Shown here: piece by piece, positions 1-8,766 of the stretch
Layout: every line of letters starts with the position of its first letter
Position numbering within the stretch: position 1 is the first letter of the stretch
Assembly: GCA_902617525.1 (NCBI GenBank)
Contig: CACMWW010000007.1
Coordinates: forward strand, 1 to 50,950
Source of the DNA: an uncultured Pelagibacteraceae bacterium
GTDB taxonomy: Bacteria > Pseudomonadota > Alphaproteobacteria > Pelagibacterales > AG-422-B15
Direction: 5' to 3'
DNA: 50,950 bases
Notes under the pieces: generated by a model
What the model saw: the letters and a program-made list of their open reading frames with translations, nothing else
The model's database searches: none
What the model was told of the DNA's origin: nothing
Translations under genes and position numbers: made by a program

Positions 1-99
1 CATTTCATTTCTAATTAGAACCTCACTTATAGCTTTTCTGATTATTTCAGAAACCTTGTATGATCTACTAGTATTGATAGTTTTTCTTTTTATTATCAC
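1..99 (-). CDS. rbfA: RbfA, 30S ribosome-binding factor (N-terminal part, cut by window edge)
   Basis: Reading leftward from a GTG at 99-97 gives 33 codons, beginning MIIKRKTINTSRSYKVSEII and continuing to the window edge. This resembles the amphipathic N-terminal helix of RbfA, with its R-x-x-K-V-S-E-x-I-R-x-A-I-S-E-V-L pattern. RbfA is a cold-shock and ribosome maturation factor that binds the 30S subunit near the 16S rRNA 5' end. The GTG overlaps the stop codon of the preceding infB-derived frame, which matches the usual infB-rbfA order and supports both calls. Only the first third of the protein is visible, so the identification rests partly on context. Confidence 0.75.
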   Translation of the reverse strand, partial: MIIKRKTINTSRSYKVSEIIRKAISEVLIRNEM

Positions 100-308
100 A
101 GTGTTTGTGCGATTTCTTCAATATTAAAAGCCTCAATAAAATCACCTACCTCAAAATCGCTAAATTCCTTTATACTGATTCCACATTCAGTCCCAGATTT
201 TACTTCGTTGGTTTCATTTTTTTCCCTTTTGAGGCTTAAGATATCACCATCAAAAACTATTTTTTCATTTCTTTTTACTTTTACCTTAGCATTTTTACTT
301 ACTGATCC
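96..308 (-). pseudogene. infB: infB 3' fragment (IF-2 C2 domain end) inside the parA frame
   Basis: The last 69-70 codons of the chimeric frame match the end of IF-2, the GTPase that places fMet-tRNA on the 30S subunit. In the complete factor this piece is most of the C2 beta-barrel that holds fMet-tRNA. The G domain and everything upstream are absent from the window. IF-2 is essential in bacteria, so a complete infB must exist elsewhere if this junction is real. The following overlapping rbfA start shows that true infB-rbfA chromosomal sequence lies to the left of the join. Confidence 0.8.
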
Positions 309-785
309 TTCTAAAGCAAAAAATTCACATTGAAGTGGGACTATGATAGAATCAGCTGCGGTCATTGCCATGACAGTGAGAAGACTTAAAGCTGGTGGGC
401 AATCAATAAAAACAAAACTAAAATCATTTAATGAGTTTTGGTCTGTTAAAATTTTTTTAAGTGTAAAAGCTCTATCATTTACTTCAGCAAGTTCAGGTTC
501 AATACCTGATAGATCCACAGTGGATGGAATGATTTTTAAATTTTCTATTTCAGTATTTTGAATTGCATCAAATAAATTGCTTTGAGATGCAAGAACTTCA
601 TAAATTGAATTACTTCTGTTTTGATAATCTATACCTAATCCTGTACTAGCGTTTCCTTGAGGGTCGAGATCAATAATTAAAACTTTTTCCCCAATAGCGG
701 CTAAAGCTGTGGATAAGTTTATTGCTGTTGTAGTTTTTCCCACTCCACCTTTCTGATTTGAGATAGCTATTATTTTATTTTTCAT
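96..785 (-). CDS. Chimeric frame: ParA N-terminal ATPase half joined to IF-2 C-terminus
   Basis: Residues 1-160 are a ParA/Soj chromosome-partition ATPase. They have the deviant Walker A K12-GGVGKT, the A' motif DLDPQGN at 39-45 and Walker B FVFIDCPP at 124-131, and stop at CEFFALEG, where ParA normally continues with about 100 more residues. Residues 161-229 are not ParA: SVSKNAKVKVKRNEK and the later KREKNETNEVKSG-ECGI and GDFIEAFNIEEIAQTL are the end of translation initiation factor IF-2. The join falls at about 308-300, in frame, at an EG dipeptide that both families could share. The ATG overlaps the rsmG stop by one base (TAATG), the normal rsmG-parA arrangement. ParA would lack its C-terminal region and the IF-2 part lacks the first strands of its C2 barrel, so the product is probably non-functional as either. 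It may be a contig chimera rather than a real fusion. Confidence 0.85.
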   Translation of the reverse strand: MKNKIIAISNQKGGVGKTTTAINLSTALAAIGEKVLIIDLDPQGNASTGLGIDYQNRSNSIYEVLASQSNLFDAIQNTEIENLKIIPSTVDLSGIEPELAEVNDRAFTLKKILTDQNSLNDFSFVFIDCPPALSLLTVMAMTAADSIIVPLQCEFFALEGSVSKNAKVKVKRNEKIVFDGDILSLKREKNETNEVKSGTECGISIKEFSDFEVGDFIEAFNIEEIAQTL

Positions 786-1408
786 TAAGTAATTGATTTT
801 ATTATATTTTTTAGTTCCAAAATAAAAGAACCCTTTTCTCTCTCATTTTCATGCAATATATGAGTAAAATCCCAACATTTAGTAGCTTGCACGATCTCTT
901 CTTCTATATGTACACCTTTATGCAAAAGCAATGTAGTGTTTTTTTTGCATATATTGTAACTAATTGATAATAAATGATTTAATTGACTAACAGCTCTTGC
1001 TAAAATGATATCAAATTTTTTATTTTCAATTTTTTCTGCTTTGATGGGAATCACTTCAGTGTTTTTAAGATCTAAGTTAACAATACATTTGTTAAGAAAC
1101 GATACTCTTTTAGGTCTATTTTCGCATAAAAAAACCTTATTTTTAGAGCCAAATAATATCGAAACTGGTATACCTGGAAGGCCAGCACCGCTGCCAATAT
1201 CAATGATATTATTTCCATTGGTAGTTATAAACTGAGCTAATCTTAAAGAATCATAGAAATGTCTTATCCAGATAAAGTTTTTATCATTCTTTGATATTAA
1301 GTTTTGGTCTTCTGCCAAAATCATTTCCCTGAATTCAGCCAATTTTTCAATTGTTTCACGTGAAACATTTGGCAAGAGCTCTTTTAGAGCATCAGGCGAA
1401 TCAATCAT
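785..1408 (-). CDS. rsmG: 16S rRNA (guanine-527-N7) methyltransferase RsmG
   Basis: RsmG (GidB) is an SAM-dependent methyltransferase that makes m7G527 in 16S rRNA. The 207-residue length is normal. The SAM-binding motif DIGSGAGLPGI lies at residues 70-80 and a typical N-terminal region with the peptide NVSRETIEK lies near residue 14. The DNA encoding that peptide is a perfect parS palindrome, so the gene also carries a centromere-like site. The gene sits 10 bases after mnmG and overlaps parA by one base, the classical mnmG-rsmG-parA order next to a bacterial origin. The start is the first ATG in frame and gives the normal N-terminus. Confidence 0.93.
   Translation of the reverse strand: MIDSPDALKELLPNVSRETIEKLAEFREMILAEDQNLISKNDKNFIWIRHFYDSLRLAQFITTNGNNIIDIGSGAGLPGIPVSILFGSKNKVFLCENRPKRVSFLNKCIVNLDLKNTEVIPIKAEKIENKKFDIILARAVSQLNHLLSISYNICKKNTTLLLHKGVHIEEEIVQATKCWDFTHILHENEREKGSFILELKNIIKSIT
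1352..1367. promoter_or_regulatory. parS: parS centromere site (perfect 16-bp palindrome) inside rsmG
   Basis: The sequence TGTTTCACGTGAAACA matches the established ParB-binding parS consensus exactly on both strands. It lies within codons for N-V-S-R-E-T of rsmG, a place where parS is known in many bacteria. I noticed no second perfect copy in the window by eye. It marks this region as origin-proximal and implies that a ParB protein exists in the genome, although parB is not seen here because the parA frame is interrupted. Confidence 0.92.
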
Positions 1409-1418
1409 TATTTTGATA

Positions 1419-3287
1419 TTAAGCTAATTTTTGTGATTTAGCTTTGGTTTTTATATATGATAAAATAACACTGAGGGCCGCAGGTGTAACACCATCAATT
1501 CTTGATGCTTGAGATAAGTTTTTAGGCTTAATTTTTGTAAGCTTTTCAATGATTTCTGTTGATAAACTGGGAATTAATTCGTATTTAAGATTAGGCGGAA
1601 TTTCAACTTTTTCTTCTTTAGTTAGTGAAATGATCTCACTTTCTTGCTTCTTTAGATAGCCTTTGTAATGAGCCTCTGTTGTTATTTGATCAAGAATTTC
1701 ATTGCTATATTGCTTTAGATTTAAGTCAAAGATCTCATCTATTTTATCAATATCGATATTCGGATAAGCTAATAAGTCAAAAGCTGATCTTTTTTTGCCA
1801 TCTTGATTAATTTGAACTCCAATCTTTGAAAGTGCATAAGGTGTAACATATTGATTTTTAACAATTTTATTGACTTTTTCTAGTTCAATTTTTTTAGTTG
1901 AATACTTTTCATATCTACCAGCTTCAACTAACCCTAAATTGTACCCAACCTCTGTTAATCTTAAATCTGCATTATCTGCTCTTAATAACAATCTGTATTC
2001 TGCCCTAGAAGTGAACATTCTGTAGGGCTCAGTAACCCCTTTTAGAGTTAAGTCGTCAATCATTACACCAATGTATGAGTCGTTTCTTGAAAAAACATGT
2101 TCTTTATTACTTAGGGAAATTGCAGCATTCAAACCTGCTACAAGCCCTTGCGCAGCAGCTTCCTCATAACCTGTTGTGCCGTTAATTTGACCAGCAAGAT
2201 AAAGACCTTTTATTTTTTTTGTTTCCAATGTTTGGTAAAGTTCTTGTGGATCAATAAAATCATATTCAATTGCATAACCGTGCCTTACTATTTTAGCATT
2301 CTCTAAACCATTGATTTTACTTATGAATTCGTCCTGTACGTCCGACGGGAGTGAAGTTGAGATGCCATTTGGATATATTAAATCACTATCAAGTCCTTCT
2401 GGTTCTAAGAAAATTTGATGCCTCAATTTATCTGCAAATTTAACAACTTTATCTTCTACAGAAGGGCAATATCTTGGCCCTGTACCACTGATTTGACCTG
2501 AGTAAATAGCTGATTTTGTTATATTTTTTTGAATTATATTGTGAACGGCCTCATTTGTATAAGTCATGTGGCACGGTAATTGTTCATTATGAGTTTTTGT
2601 GGTTAAAAATGAAAAGTAAGAATGCTCATCGTCAGCTTCCTGTTTTTCAAGTTTAGAAAAGTCTATTGTATTTTTATCCAGTCTCGCAGGTGTCCCAGTT
2701 TTTAAACGTCCAATATTAAAGCCAGTTTTATAGAGTGAGTCTGCAAGTCCTATTGAGGGAGAATCGCCATGTCTTCCAGCCGGAATAGTTTTGTCACCTA
2801 AGTGGATTAAGCCATTCAAAAATGTACCAGTTGTGATGATAACTTTTTTGGTAGATATTTTTTTACCACTTGCGCAAATCACACCAGCAATTTGTTTATT
2901 ATTATCAAAAATTAAATCCTCTACAGGGTCAAACAAAAGTTCTAAATTTTGTGTATTTTCAATCTCCTTCTGCATGTGTTTTTTATAGAGCTTTCTATCC
3001 GATTGAGCTCTTGGTCCTCTCACTGCAGGGCCTTTTGTTCTATTGAGTAATCTATATTGAATACTTGATAAATCAGCTATACGCCCCATTATTCCATCCA
3101 GAGCATCGATTTCTCTTACTAAATGGCCCTTACCAAGACCACCGATTGCTGGGTTACAGGACATCTCACCAATGGTATCGAATTTATGGCTGATTAAGAG
3201 GGTTTTTGCACCAACACGTGCAGAAGTAGTCGCAGCTTCACAGCCAGCATGCCCTCCTCCAACTACTACAACATCATAACTAGTCAT
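1419..3287 (-). CDS. mnmG: tRNA uridine 5-carboxymethylaminomethyl modification enzyme MnmG
   Basis: MnmG (GidA) is the FAD enzyme that, with MnmE, installs cmnm5 on the wobble uridine of several tRNAs. The 622-residue length is standard. The N-terminal Rossmann FAD motif [12 protein letters not shown] spans residues 6-17, followed by the family signature [23 protein letters not shown]. Two further signatures are [16 protein letters not shown] and [18 protein letters not shown]. The C-terminus [16 protein letters not shown] is the helical region that contacts MnmE and tRNA. It lies 48 bases downstream of mnmE on the same strand and 10 bases before rsmG, so the three are probably co-transcribed. 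Confidence 0.97.
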   Translation of the reverse strand: MTSYDVVVVGGGHAGCEAATTSARVGAKTLLISHKFDTIGEMSCNPAIGGLGKGHLVREIDALDGIMGRIADLSSIQYRLLNRTKGPAVRGPRAQSDRKLYKKHMQKEIENTQNLELLFDPVEDLIFDNNKQIAGVICASGKKISTKKVIITTGTFLNGLIHLGDKTIPAGRHGDSPSIGLADSLYKTGFNIGRLKTGTPARLDKNTIDFSKLEKQEADDEHSYFSFLTTKTHNEQLPCHMTYTNEAVHNIIQKNITKSAIYSGQISGTGPRYCPSVEDKVVKFADKLRHQIFLEPEGLDSDLIYPNGISTSLPSDVQDEFISKINGLENAKIVRHGYAIEYDFIDPQELYQTLETKKIKGLYLAGQINGTTGYEEAAAQGLVAGLNAAISLSNKEHVFSRNDSYIGVMIDDLTLKGVTEPYRMFTSRAEYRLLLRADNADLRLTEVGYNLGLVEAGRYEKYSTKKIELEKVNKIVKNQYVTPYALSKIGVQINQDGKKRSAFDLLAYPNIDIDKIDEIFDLNLKQYSNEILDQITTEAHYKGYLKKQESEIISLTKEEKVEIPPNLKYELIPSLSTEIIEKLTKIKPKNLSQASRIDGVTPAALSVILSYIKTKAKSQKLA

Positions 3288-3335
3288 GATTAAGTTAATT
3301 AAATTAACTTAGACTAATTGCAATCAATTATTTTT

Positions 3336-4631
3336 TTATTTACCGATGCAAAAATCTTTAAAAATAACTTCTAAATATTCTTCAACATCAACATGACCGG
3401 TTATTTTTCCGATTTCTTGAATGGCTAATCTTAACTCTTCAACCATAAGTTCAGAATTAACTTTTAAATCTATACTTTTTGCACTGAGTAAACTTTGTAT
3501 TGAATTTTGAACACCTAGAATGTATCGAGTCTTTGTTGGTATTGTATCGGTGTAACTTATGAATTTGCTTGATACGTGCTCAGCAATTTTATTGATTAAA
3601 TTATCAATACCACTTCCATTTGAAACTGAAATATTGATACAGCCTTCTTTTTTATAATTATTATGCAAGTCACATTTATTTAGAACTGTAAGTCGATCCT
3701 GATGTAACTCAACATCATTTGGATCATCAAATAATTCCAAAACTAAATTTGCTTCTTTTATTTTACTTTGAGTTATTTCAATTCCTTTTTTCTCGATCTC
3801 GTCTTCAGTGTCTCTTAAACCCGCAGTGTCTGTTAAAATGACTGGAAATCCAGCAATATTTAGCCTTGCTTCAATCGCGTCTCTGGTCGTGCCCTCCCTA
3901 TCAGACACAATTGCAACATCACGATTAGCAAGTGAATTTATCAAACTTGATTTACCAACATTTGGAGATCCAATGATGGCGACTTTATAACCGTCTCTTA
4001 ATATTTCTCCTTGATTACGTTGTTTTAAGTGTTCATTCATTTCGTCTAAAAGTTTTTCAATTTTTGAATTGATGTTGTTAAGAACATTTTCAGGAATGTC
4101 TTCATCTGCAAAATCTATATCCGCTTCGAGATAAGCAACTAACTCTATTAGAGACTTTCTCCATGATAAATATAATTTATTCAATGAACCATTCATCTGG
4201 GATAGTGCTTGATTATGTTGGATTTCAGTTTGCGCATTAATTAGATCTCCCATAGCTTCAATTGCTGTAAGATCCATTTTGTTATTCACAAATGCTCTTT
4301 TTGAAAATTCACCGGGTTGAGCAAGTCTCAACTGATCAATATTAGAAAGTGATTTAAGTAAAAGCTGAACAGTTGTATGGCCGCCATGAACATGAAACTC
4401 AACAACATCTTCACCTGTGAAACTTTTTGGTTTTGAGAAAAATACAGCAAGACCTTTGTCAATTAAGTTACCGCTTTCTGGATCATAAAATTCTGATTTT
4501 GTTAAGACGTTTGGATCGAAGTGACTCTTTCTAGAAATGGTTTTAAGAGCTGTGAGCGCTAGATGTCCAGAGACTCTTACAACCGCTAACCCCGCAACAC
4601 CACTGGCAGTCGATAGTGCAAAAATTGTCAT
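3336..4631 (-). CDS. mnmE: tRNA modification GTPase MnmE
   Basis: MnmE (TrmE) is the potassium-activated GTPase partner of MnmG. The N-terminal folate-binding domain starts MTIFALSTASGVAGLAVVRVSG. The G domain inserted in the helical domain has the P-loop GSPNVGKSS at 221-229, the switch region EGTTRD at 246-251 and DTAGLRDTEDEIE from 268. The protein ends in CIGK, the invariant C-terminal C-x-GK motif whose cysteine is needed for modification. The 431-residue length is slightly short but all domains are present. Its start overlaps the stop of the upstream ferredoxin-like gene by four bases, so the two are translationally coupled. Confidence 0.96.
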   Translation of the reverse strand: MTIFALSTASGVAGLAVVRVSGHLALTALKTISRKSHFDPNVLTKSEFYDPESGNLIDKGLAVFFSKPKSFTGEDVVEFHVHGGHTTVQLLLKSLSNIDQLRLAQPGEFSKRAFVNNKMDLTAIEAMGDLINAQTEIQHNQALSQMNGSLNKLYLSWRKSLIELVAYLEADIDFADEDIPENVLNNINSKIEKLLDEMNEHLKQRNQGEILRDGYKVAIIGSPNVGKSSLINSLANRDVAIVSDREGTTRDAIEARLNIAGFPVILTDTAGLRDTEDEIEKKGIEITQSKIKEANLVLELFDDPNDVELHQDRLTVLNKCDLHNNYKKEGCINISVSNGSGIDNLINKIAEHVSSKFISYTDTIPTKTRYILGVQNSIQSLLSAKSIDLKVNSELMVEELRLAIQEIGKITGHVDVEEYLEVIFKDFCIGK

Positions 4632-4948
4632 TTTTTTATTTGGAGATTTTCAGCGATACGGTCATTAATAAGATGTTCATTGATTACTTGGTCCACCTCT
4701 TCTTCTGTTTTACACGAGTACCAAACATTATCTGGATAAACAACAAGTGTGGGACCAAATTCACAATGATCTAAACAGCCTGATGCATTTATTCTTATTT
4801 TCTTATCGGAGACTAATTCTTTTGTTTTTTTCTTCATATAGGCTCGAAGCACTGTTGAATTTTTAGAAGCACAACAACCTTTTGGGTGACCTTCAGGTCT
4901 TTGGTTTGTACAAAAAAATACGTGTCTTTCAAAAAATTTGTTAGTCAT
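4628..4948 (-). CDS. Thioredoxin-like [2Fe-2S] ferredoxin family protein
   Basis: This 106-residue protein resembles the stand-alone thioredoxin-fold [2Fe-2S] ferredoxins (COG3411 type). The likely cluster ligands are C13, C25 or C26, C58 and C62, with the last pair in ASGCLDHCEFGP, the family pattern. The N-terminus HVFFCTNQRPEGHPKGCC is also characteristic. An electron-transfer role is expected for the family, but the partner is unknown. It starts a leftward unit with mnmE, overlapping it by four bases. Only 30 bases separate its start from the divergent ogt gene, so the two promoters must overlap. Confidence 0.8.
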   Translation of the reverse strand: MTNKFFERHVFFCTNQRPEGHPKGCCASKNSTVLRAYMKKKTKELVSDKKIRINASGCLDHCEFGPTLVVYPDNVWYSCKTEEEVDQVINEHLINDRIAENLQIKK

Positions 4949-4967
4949 AAAGTCAAAAAATTATAAT
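4938..4967 (+). promoter_or_regulatory. Candidate sigma-70-type promoter for ogt, close to the start codon
   Basis: TTGTTA at 4938-4943 and a perfect TATAAT at 4962-4967 are separated by 18 bases. Only 11 bases lie between TATAAT and the ogt ATG at 4979. Transcription starting about 7 bases after the -10 box would leave a leader of a few bases, so the mRNA may be nearly leaderless. No Shine-Dalgarno sequence is present, which fits. Confidence 0.45.
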
Positions 4968-4978
4968 ATCTTATATAT

Positions 4979-5434
4979 ATGAGCAGCTACGTTTTCAAAT
5001 CAATCATTGGCAATATTGAGCTTGTCTCAAGCAAAAATAGAATAATTGCAGTTCATAGAACAAGGAAAAAGCCTAACAAGACAGAAGATAAGCTTCTAAA
5101 AAGATCTGCGCTTCAAATTAAAATGTATCTTGCGCGCAAAAGACGATCCCTTAATTTTCCAACTAAACAAATGGGCACAAAATTTCAAAACCGTGTTTGG
5201 AATTATTTACAAAGAATACCTTATGGTAGAACAACAACTTATGGAGACATTGCAAGGAAATTAAGAACTTCGCCTCGAGCTGTTGGGGGCGCATTGGGAA
5301 GAAACAATCTGATGATGACAGTTCCATGTCATAGAGTCGTAGGCAGTGATGGCAAACTCACTGGATTTACATCAGTGGGCGGGTTAAGTACCAAAAGAAA
5401 TTTACTGAACATTGAACAAAAAACTAAAAAATAA
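4979..5434 (+). CDS. ogt: Methylated-DNA--protein-cysteine methyltransferase
   Basis: This suicide repair protein transfers the methyl group from O6-methylguanine in DNA to its own cysteine. The active-site motif PCHRV is at residues 116-120 with acceptor Cys117. The helix-turn-helix part has the typical RIPYGRTTTYGDIA and RAVGGALGRNN blocks. The protein is 151 residues, so the N-terminal domain is short and it lacks the Ada regulatory domain. The unusually basic central segment, about residues 26-56, is weakly conserved. Its 3' end overlaps the proposed TTG start of apt by 23 bases. The choice between ogt and ada-like names is by domain content only. Confidence 0.9.
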   Translation: MSSYVFKSIIGNIELVSSKNRIIAVHRTRKKPNKTEDKLLKRSALQIKMYLARKRRSLNFPTKQMGTKFQNRVWNYLQRIPYGRTTTYGDIARKLRTSPRAVGGALGRNNLMMTVPCHRVVGSDGKLTGFTSVGGLSTKRNLLNIEQKTKK

Positions 5435-5951
5435 ACTCAAGAAGACAATCAGGGTAATCCCTGATTTCCCAAAAAAGGGAATTATGTTTCAGGACATAAC
5501 ATCTGTTACAGACAATAAATTGCTCTTCAAAGAAGTTATTAACGAAATTTCAAGATATGCTAGTAAGCATAAATTTACCAAAATCGCAGGTGTAGAAGCA
5601 AGGGGTTTCATCTTTGGTGCTGCAGTTGCCTTTAAACTGGGCCTTCCTTTTGTTCCGATTAGAAAAAAAGGAAAGCTTCCTGGAAAAGTTATACGGCAAA
5701 AATATTCTCTTGAGTACGGCAACGACGAGATTCAAGTTCATAGTAATTCGATCACTTCACGAGATAGGATTTTAATAATTGATGACTTAATTGCGACTGG
5801 CGGTACCGCTTTAGCTTCAGCAAAACTGATCTCTAAATGCAAAGTAAAAAATATTGAATTTTATTTTATAATTGATCTGAAAAATGTTGGGGGTTCACAA
5901 AAATTAGGAAAGAAATTTAAAATGTCTTCGATTTTAGAGGCTGAAGGGTAA
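5412..5951 (+). CDS. apt: Adenine phosphoribosyltransferase
   Basis: Apt salvages adenine to AMP using PRPP. The N-terminal signature IRVIPDFPKKGIMFQDIT is diagnostic, and the PRPP-binding motif LIIDDLIATGGTA lies at about residues 121-133. VEARGFIFGAAVA at 61-73 is also typical. The 179-residue length is standard. The start taken is TTG at 5412 because no ATG or GTG gives the conserved N-terminus; this overlaps ogt by 23 bases and implies coupled translation. It ends 12 bases from the convergent rho gene. Confidence 0.93.
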   Translation: MNKKLKNKLKKTIRVIPDFPKKGIMFQDITSVTDNKLLFKEVINEISRYASKHKFTKIAGVEARGFIFGAAVAFKLGLPFVPIRKKGKLPGKVIRQKYSLEYGNDEIQVHSNSITSRDRILIIDDLIATGGTALASAKLISKCKVKNIEFYFIIDLKNVGGSQKLGKKFKMSSILEAEG

Positions 5952-5963
5952 CTGAAGTTTAAG

Positions 5964-7229
5964 TTACTTATTCATGGACTGGAAGAAATCTGCGTTATCT
6001 TTTGTTTCTTTCAGTTTACCTAGCAAGAACTCAATAGAGTCCATAGTCCCCATTGGGTTAAGAATACGTCTAAGAACGTACATTTTTTGAAGTTCGTCTT
6101 TATCAAGCAGTATCTCTTCTTTTCGAGTACCAGACTTAGTAATGTCAATTGCAGGATATATTCTTTTATCAGCAACTTTTCTGTCCAATATAATTTCTGA
6201 GTTACCGGTACCTTTAAATTCCTCAAAAATTACCTCATCCATTCTACTTCCTGTGTCAATCAGAGCAGTTGAAATAATAGTTAGTGAACCGCCATCTTCA
6301 ATATTTCTGGCTGCACCAAAAAATCTCTTTGGTCTTTGTAGTGCGTTTGCATCAACACCACCTGTTAATACTTTTCCTGAACTTGGAACAACCGTATTGT
6401 AAGCACGACCCAATCTTGTAATGGAATCTAAAAGAATAACTACATCTTTTTTATGCTCTACTAATCTCTTTGCTTTATTGATCACCATTTCAGCAACCTG
6501 CACGTGACGTGATGCAGGCTCATCAAATGTTGAGCTGACAACCTCTCCTTTGACAGAGCGTTGCATGTCGGTAACTTCCTCTGGTCTCTCATCAATTAAT
6601 AAAACCATCAAATAACATTCTGGGTGATTATCAGTAATTGAATGTGCAATATTTTGAAGTAATACCGTTTTACCAGTTCTTGGGGGTGAAACAATAAGTG
6701 CCCTTTGACCCTTGCCAATTGGCGCAACCAAATCGATTACTCTAGAACTTTGATCACTAGCTGGTTTTTCAGTTTCTAATCTGATTTGCTCATCAGGATA
6801 AAGAGGTGTCAGGTTATCAAAGTTAATTTTGTTTCTACTTTTTTCGGTCTCTTCGTAATTGATGGTATCAATTTTTAATAATGCAAAATAACGTTCACCG
6901 TCCTTTGGTGCTCTGATTGGACCTTCAACAGTGTCTCCTGATCTTAATCCAAATCTTTTGATTTGACTTGGACTTACATAAATATCATCAGGACCCGGAA
7001 GATAATTGGCCTCCATTGATCTTAAAAAACCAAACCCATCCTGTAAAACTTCTAAAACTCCTTCACCGTCAATATCTTTGCTGTCACTCGCAAGAGTTTT
7101 CAGTATTTCAAACAGCATATCTTGTGTACGCATTGAACTGGCATTTTCAACGCCAAGTTCCTCCGCATAAACAAGAAGTTCTTGTGGAGTTTTTTTCTTA
7201 AGGTCTCTTAATTTTAAGTTTTTAGCCAT
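5964..7229 (-). CDS. rho: Transcription termination factor Rho
   Basis: Rho is the hexameric RNA helicase that ends transcription at Rho-dependent terminators. The N-terminal Rho-N domain [19 protein letters not shown] is followed by the RNA-binding cold-shock fold with GFGFLR at 65-70. The ATPase core has the P-loop SPPRTGKT at 181-188 and the Q-loop/R-loop region near [10 protein letters not shown]. The 421-residue length is normal. It follows hemJ after 77 bases, as in many alphaproteobacteria. Because neighbouring convergent genes leave no room for intrinsic terminators, Rho may matter more than usual here (inference). Confidence 0.97.
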   Translation of the reverse strand: MAKNLKLRDLKKKTPQELLVYAEELGVENASSMRTQDMLFEILKTLASDSKDIDGEGVLEVLQDGFGFLRSMEANYLPGPDDIYVSPSQIKRFGLRSGDTVEGPIRAPKDGERYFALLKIDTINYEETEKSRNKINFDNLTPLYPDEQIRLETEKPASDQSSRVIDLVAPIGKGQRALIVSPPRTGKTVLLQNIAHSITDNHPECYLMVLLIDERPEEVTDMQRSVKGEVVSSTFDEPASRHVQVAEMVINKAKRLVEHKKDVVILLDSITRLGRAYNTVVPSSGKVLTGGVDANALQRPKRFFGAARNIEDGGSLTIISTALIDTGSRMDEVIFEEFKGTGNSEIILDRKVADKRIYPAIDITKSGTRKEEILLDKDELQKMYVLRRILNPMGTMDSIEFLLGKLKETKDNADFFQSMNK

Positions 7230-7306
7230 TCGTAATAATGATGATGATAATGTGGAAAATAGTTTGGAAGCTGCTTTCTAACCGTAATCGTTAAATATAG
7301 CAAGTT

Positions 7307-7750
7307 TTATATTGGTTTAAAAATAACCAGAAATACGACAATTATCATTAAAACCGTTGGAAATTCATTGATAATTCTAAAAAAACGCTCTGATTTTGGC
7401 CTTTTATCCTCTTGAAACTCCCTTGTTAATTTTGAGAAATACCCATGAACTCCAGATAAGAGGATCACAAATATGATTTTTAATTGAAGCCATAGTTGAA
7501 ACAGCGCATCAATACCCAAGTTTGATATCAACGCTAAACCAAACAACCATGAAAATATCATTGCTGGATTCATAATAATTTTAAGTAAACGAAATTCCAT
7601 TAATTTAAAAGTCTCTGACGAGTCAGACCCCACCTCTTTACTCCAATGATAGACAAATAATCTTGGCAAATATAATAAACCCGCCATCCATGCTATAACG
7701 CTGATGATGTGCAAACTAAGAAATAAATTATATAAAAAAATTGAATTCAT
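7307..7750 (-). CDS. hemJ: Protoporphyrinogen IX oxidase HemJ
   Basis: HemJ is the membrane-bound, oxygen-independent protoporphyrinogen oxidase found in many alphaproteobacteria. The 147-residue protein has four predicted membrane helices. The first holds the conserved His14 in LSLHIISVIAWMAGLLYLPRL, and a third-helix region contains SGVHGYFSKLTREF. These match the family signatures with the conserved histidines. It overlaps hemH by four bases and forms the unit hemE-hemH-hemJ, the last three steps before and at heme formation, so context strongly supports the function. Confidence 0.9.
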   Translation of the reverse strand: MNSIFLYNLFLSLHIISVIAWMAGLLYLPRLFVYHWSKEVGSDSSETFKLMEFRLLKIIMNPAMIFSWLFGLALISNLGIDALFQLWLQLKIIFVILLSGVHGYFSKLTREFQEDKRPKSERFFRIINEFPTVLMIIVVFLVIFKPI

Positions 7751-8766
7751 CTTAATTCTTGATCACATTGTTTAAACGTTGCTGGACATATTTTTTGCCT
7801 GATATTACCACTCTCAATTTTTTCAGACTCACTAACTATTTCAGATAGGCTTTCTATAAATGTTTGATCAATATTTAATGACTCAGATCTATAATAATGC
7901 TTACAGCCTAGATCACTTGCAAGTTCTTGGTACTCGATATCTAATTCAACAAGTGTTTCAGAGTGATCCGAAACAAACGCAATTGGGACAATAACAAGCG
8001 CCCTATCTTCGTTAATTGCGTTTTCAATTTCACTTGGTGTTGTTGGTTCAAGCCATTTAACTGGGGTAACTTTACTTTGGTAAGCCAAAACATGATCTTC
8101 ATAACCATGAATGCCCTGCATGACCGCCTTCACTGTTTGCTCCACTTGCCACTGATATGGATCACCTTTCTTAATGATTGATACGGGTAAACTGTGAGCG
8201 GAAAACAGAACTCTTACTTTCTTGTCTTTGACGTGGTTTATTTTGTCTTGGATCAGTTTTTGATGGGCTTTTATTAGTTTCGCGTCATATGGATAACAAC
8301 AGGTGTATTTTGTTTTTGTATTTAATTCCTGGTTATGGGCTTCTTTGAACCATGCGTCCAGAGAAGATTTTGTTGTTGTTGTGGAGTACTGTGGATACAA
8401 GGGCAGTAAAAATATTTTGTCTGGGTTATAGTCTTTGACCTTTGAAACGACCTCGGATGTCAATGGGTGCCAATATCTCATACAAACAAATACCTTGTTC
8501 TCGATGCCTTTGTTTTTTAACTCTTTTTGAAGGGCCTCAGCTTGGGAGTTGGTAATTTCAAGAATAGGTGATTTACCGCCTATTTCGGCATAAATTTCAG
8601 TGGCCTCTTTGGTGCGACGAGAAGATATAAGCCTTGCCAATAAATACCTGAAGGGGTTAGGAAGTCTAAATATGTTAGGATCATTAAACAGATTAAATAA
8701 AAAAGGTTTTACGCTTTCTTGTTTGTCTGGTCCGCCCAAATTAAATAAAACTACCGCTGTTTTCAT
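7747..8766 (-). CDS. hemH: Ferrochelatase
   Basis: Ferrochelatase inserts Fe(II) into protoporphyrin IX to give heme. The N-terminus KTAVVLFNLGGPDKQESVKPFL is typical. The catalytic-site stretch FSAHSLP lies near residue 190, and FVSDHSETLVELDIEY in the C-terminal half carries the second metal-site acidic residues. The length of 339 is usual for the bacterial enzyme. It overlaps hemE by four bases and hemJ by four bases. The last 15 residues contain two cysteines (ICPATFKQCDQ), as in many proteobacterial relatives; no cluster role is claimed. Confidence 0.96.
   Translation of the reverse strand: MKTAVVLFNLGGPDKQESVKPFLFNLFNDPNIFRLPNPFRYLLARLISSRRTKEATEIYAEIGGKSPILEITNSQAEALQKELKNKGIENKVFVCMRYWHPLTSEVVSKVKDYNPDKIFLLPLYPQYSTTTTKSSLDAWFKEAHNQELNTKTKYTCCYPYDAKLIKAHQKLIQDKINHVKDKKVRVLFSAHSLPVSIIKKGDPYQWQVEQTVKAVMQGIHGYEDHVLAYQSKVTPVKWLEPTTPSEIENAINEDRALVIVPIAFVSDHSETLVELDIEYQELASDLGCKHYYRSESLNIDQTFIESLSEIVSESEKIESGNIRQKICPATFKQCDQELR

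Noticed and set aside
5948..5967. GTAACT/AGTTAC inverted repeat between apt and rho as a bidirectional terminator
   Set aside because: The stem is only six base pairs with an eight-base loop and no T run on either side.
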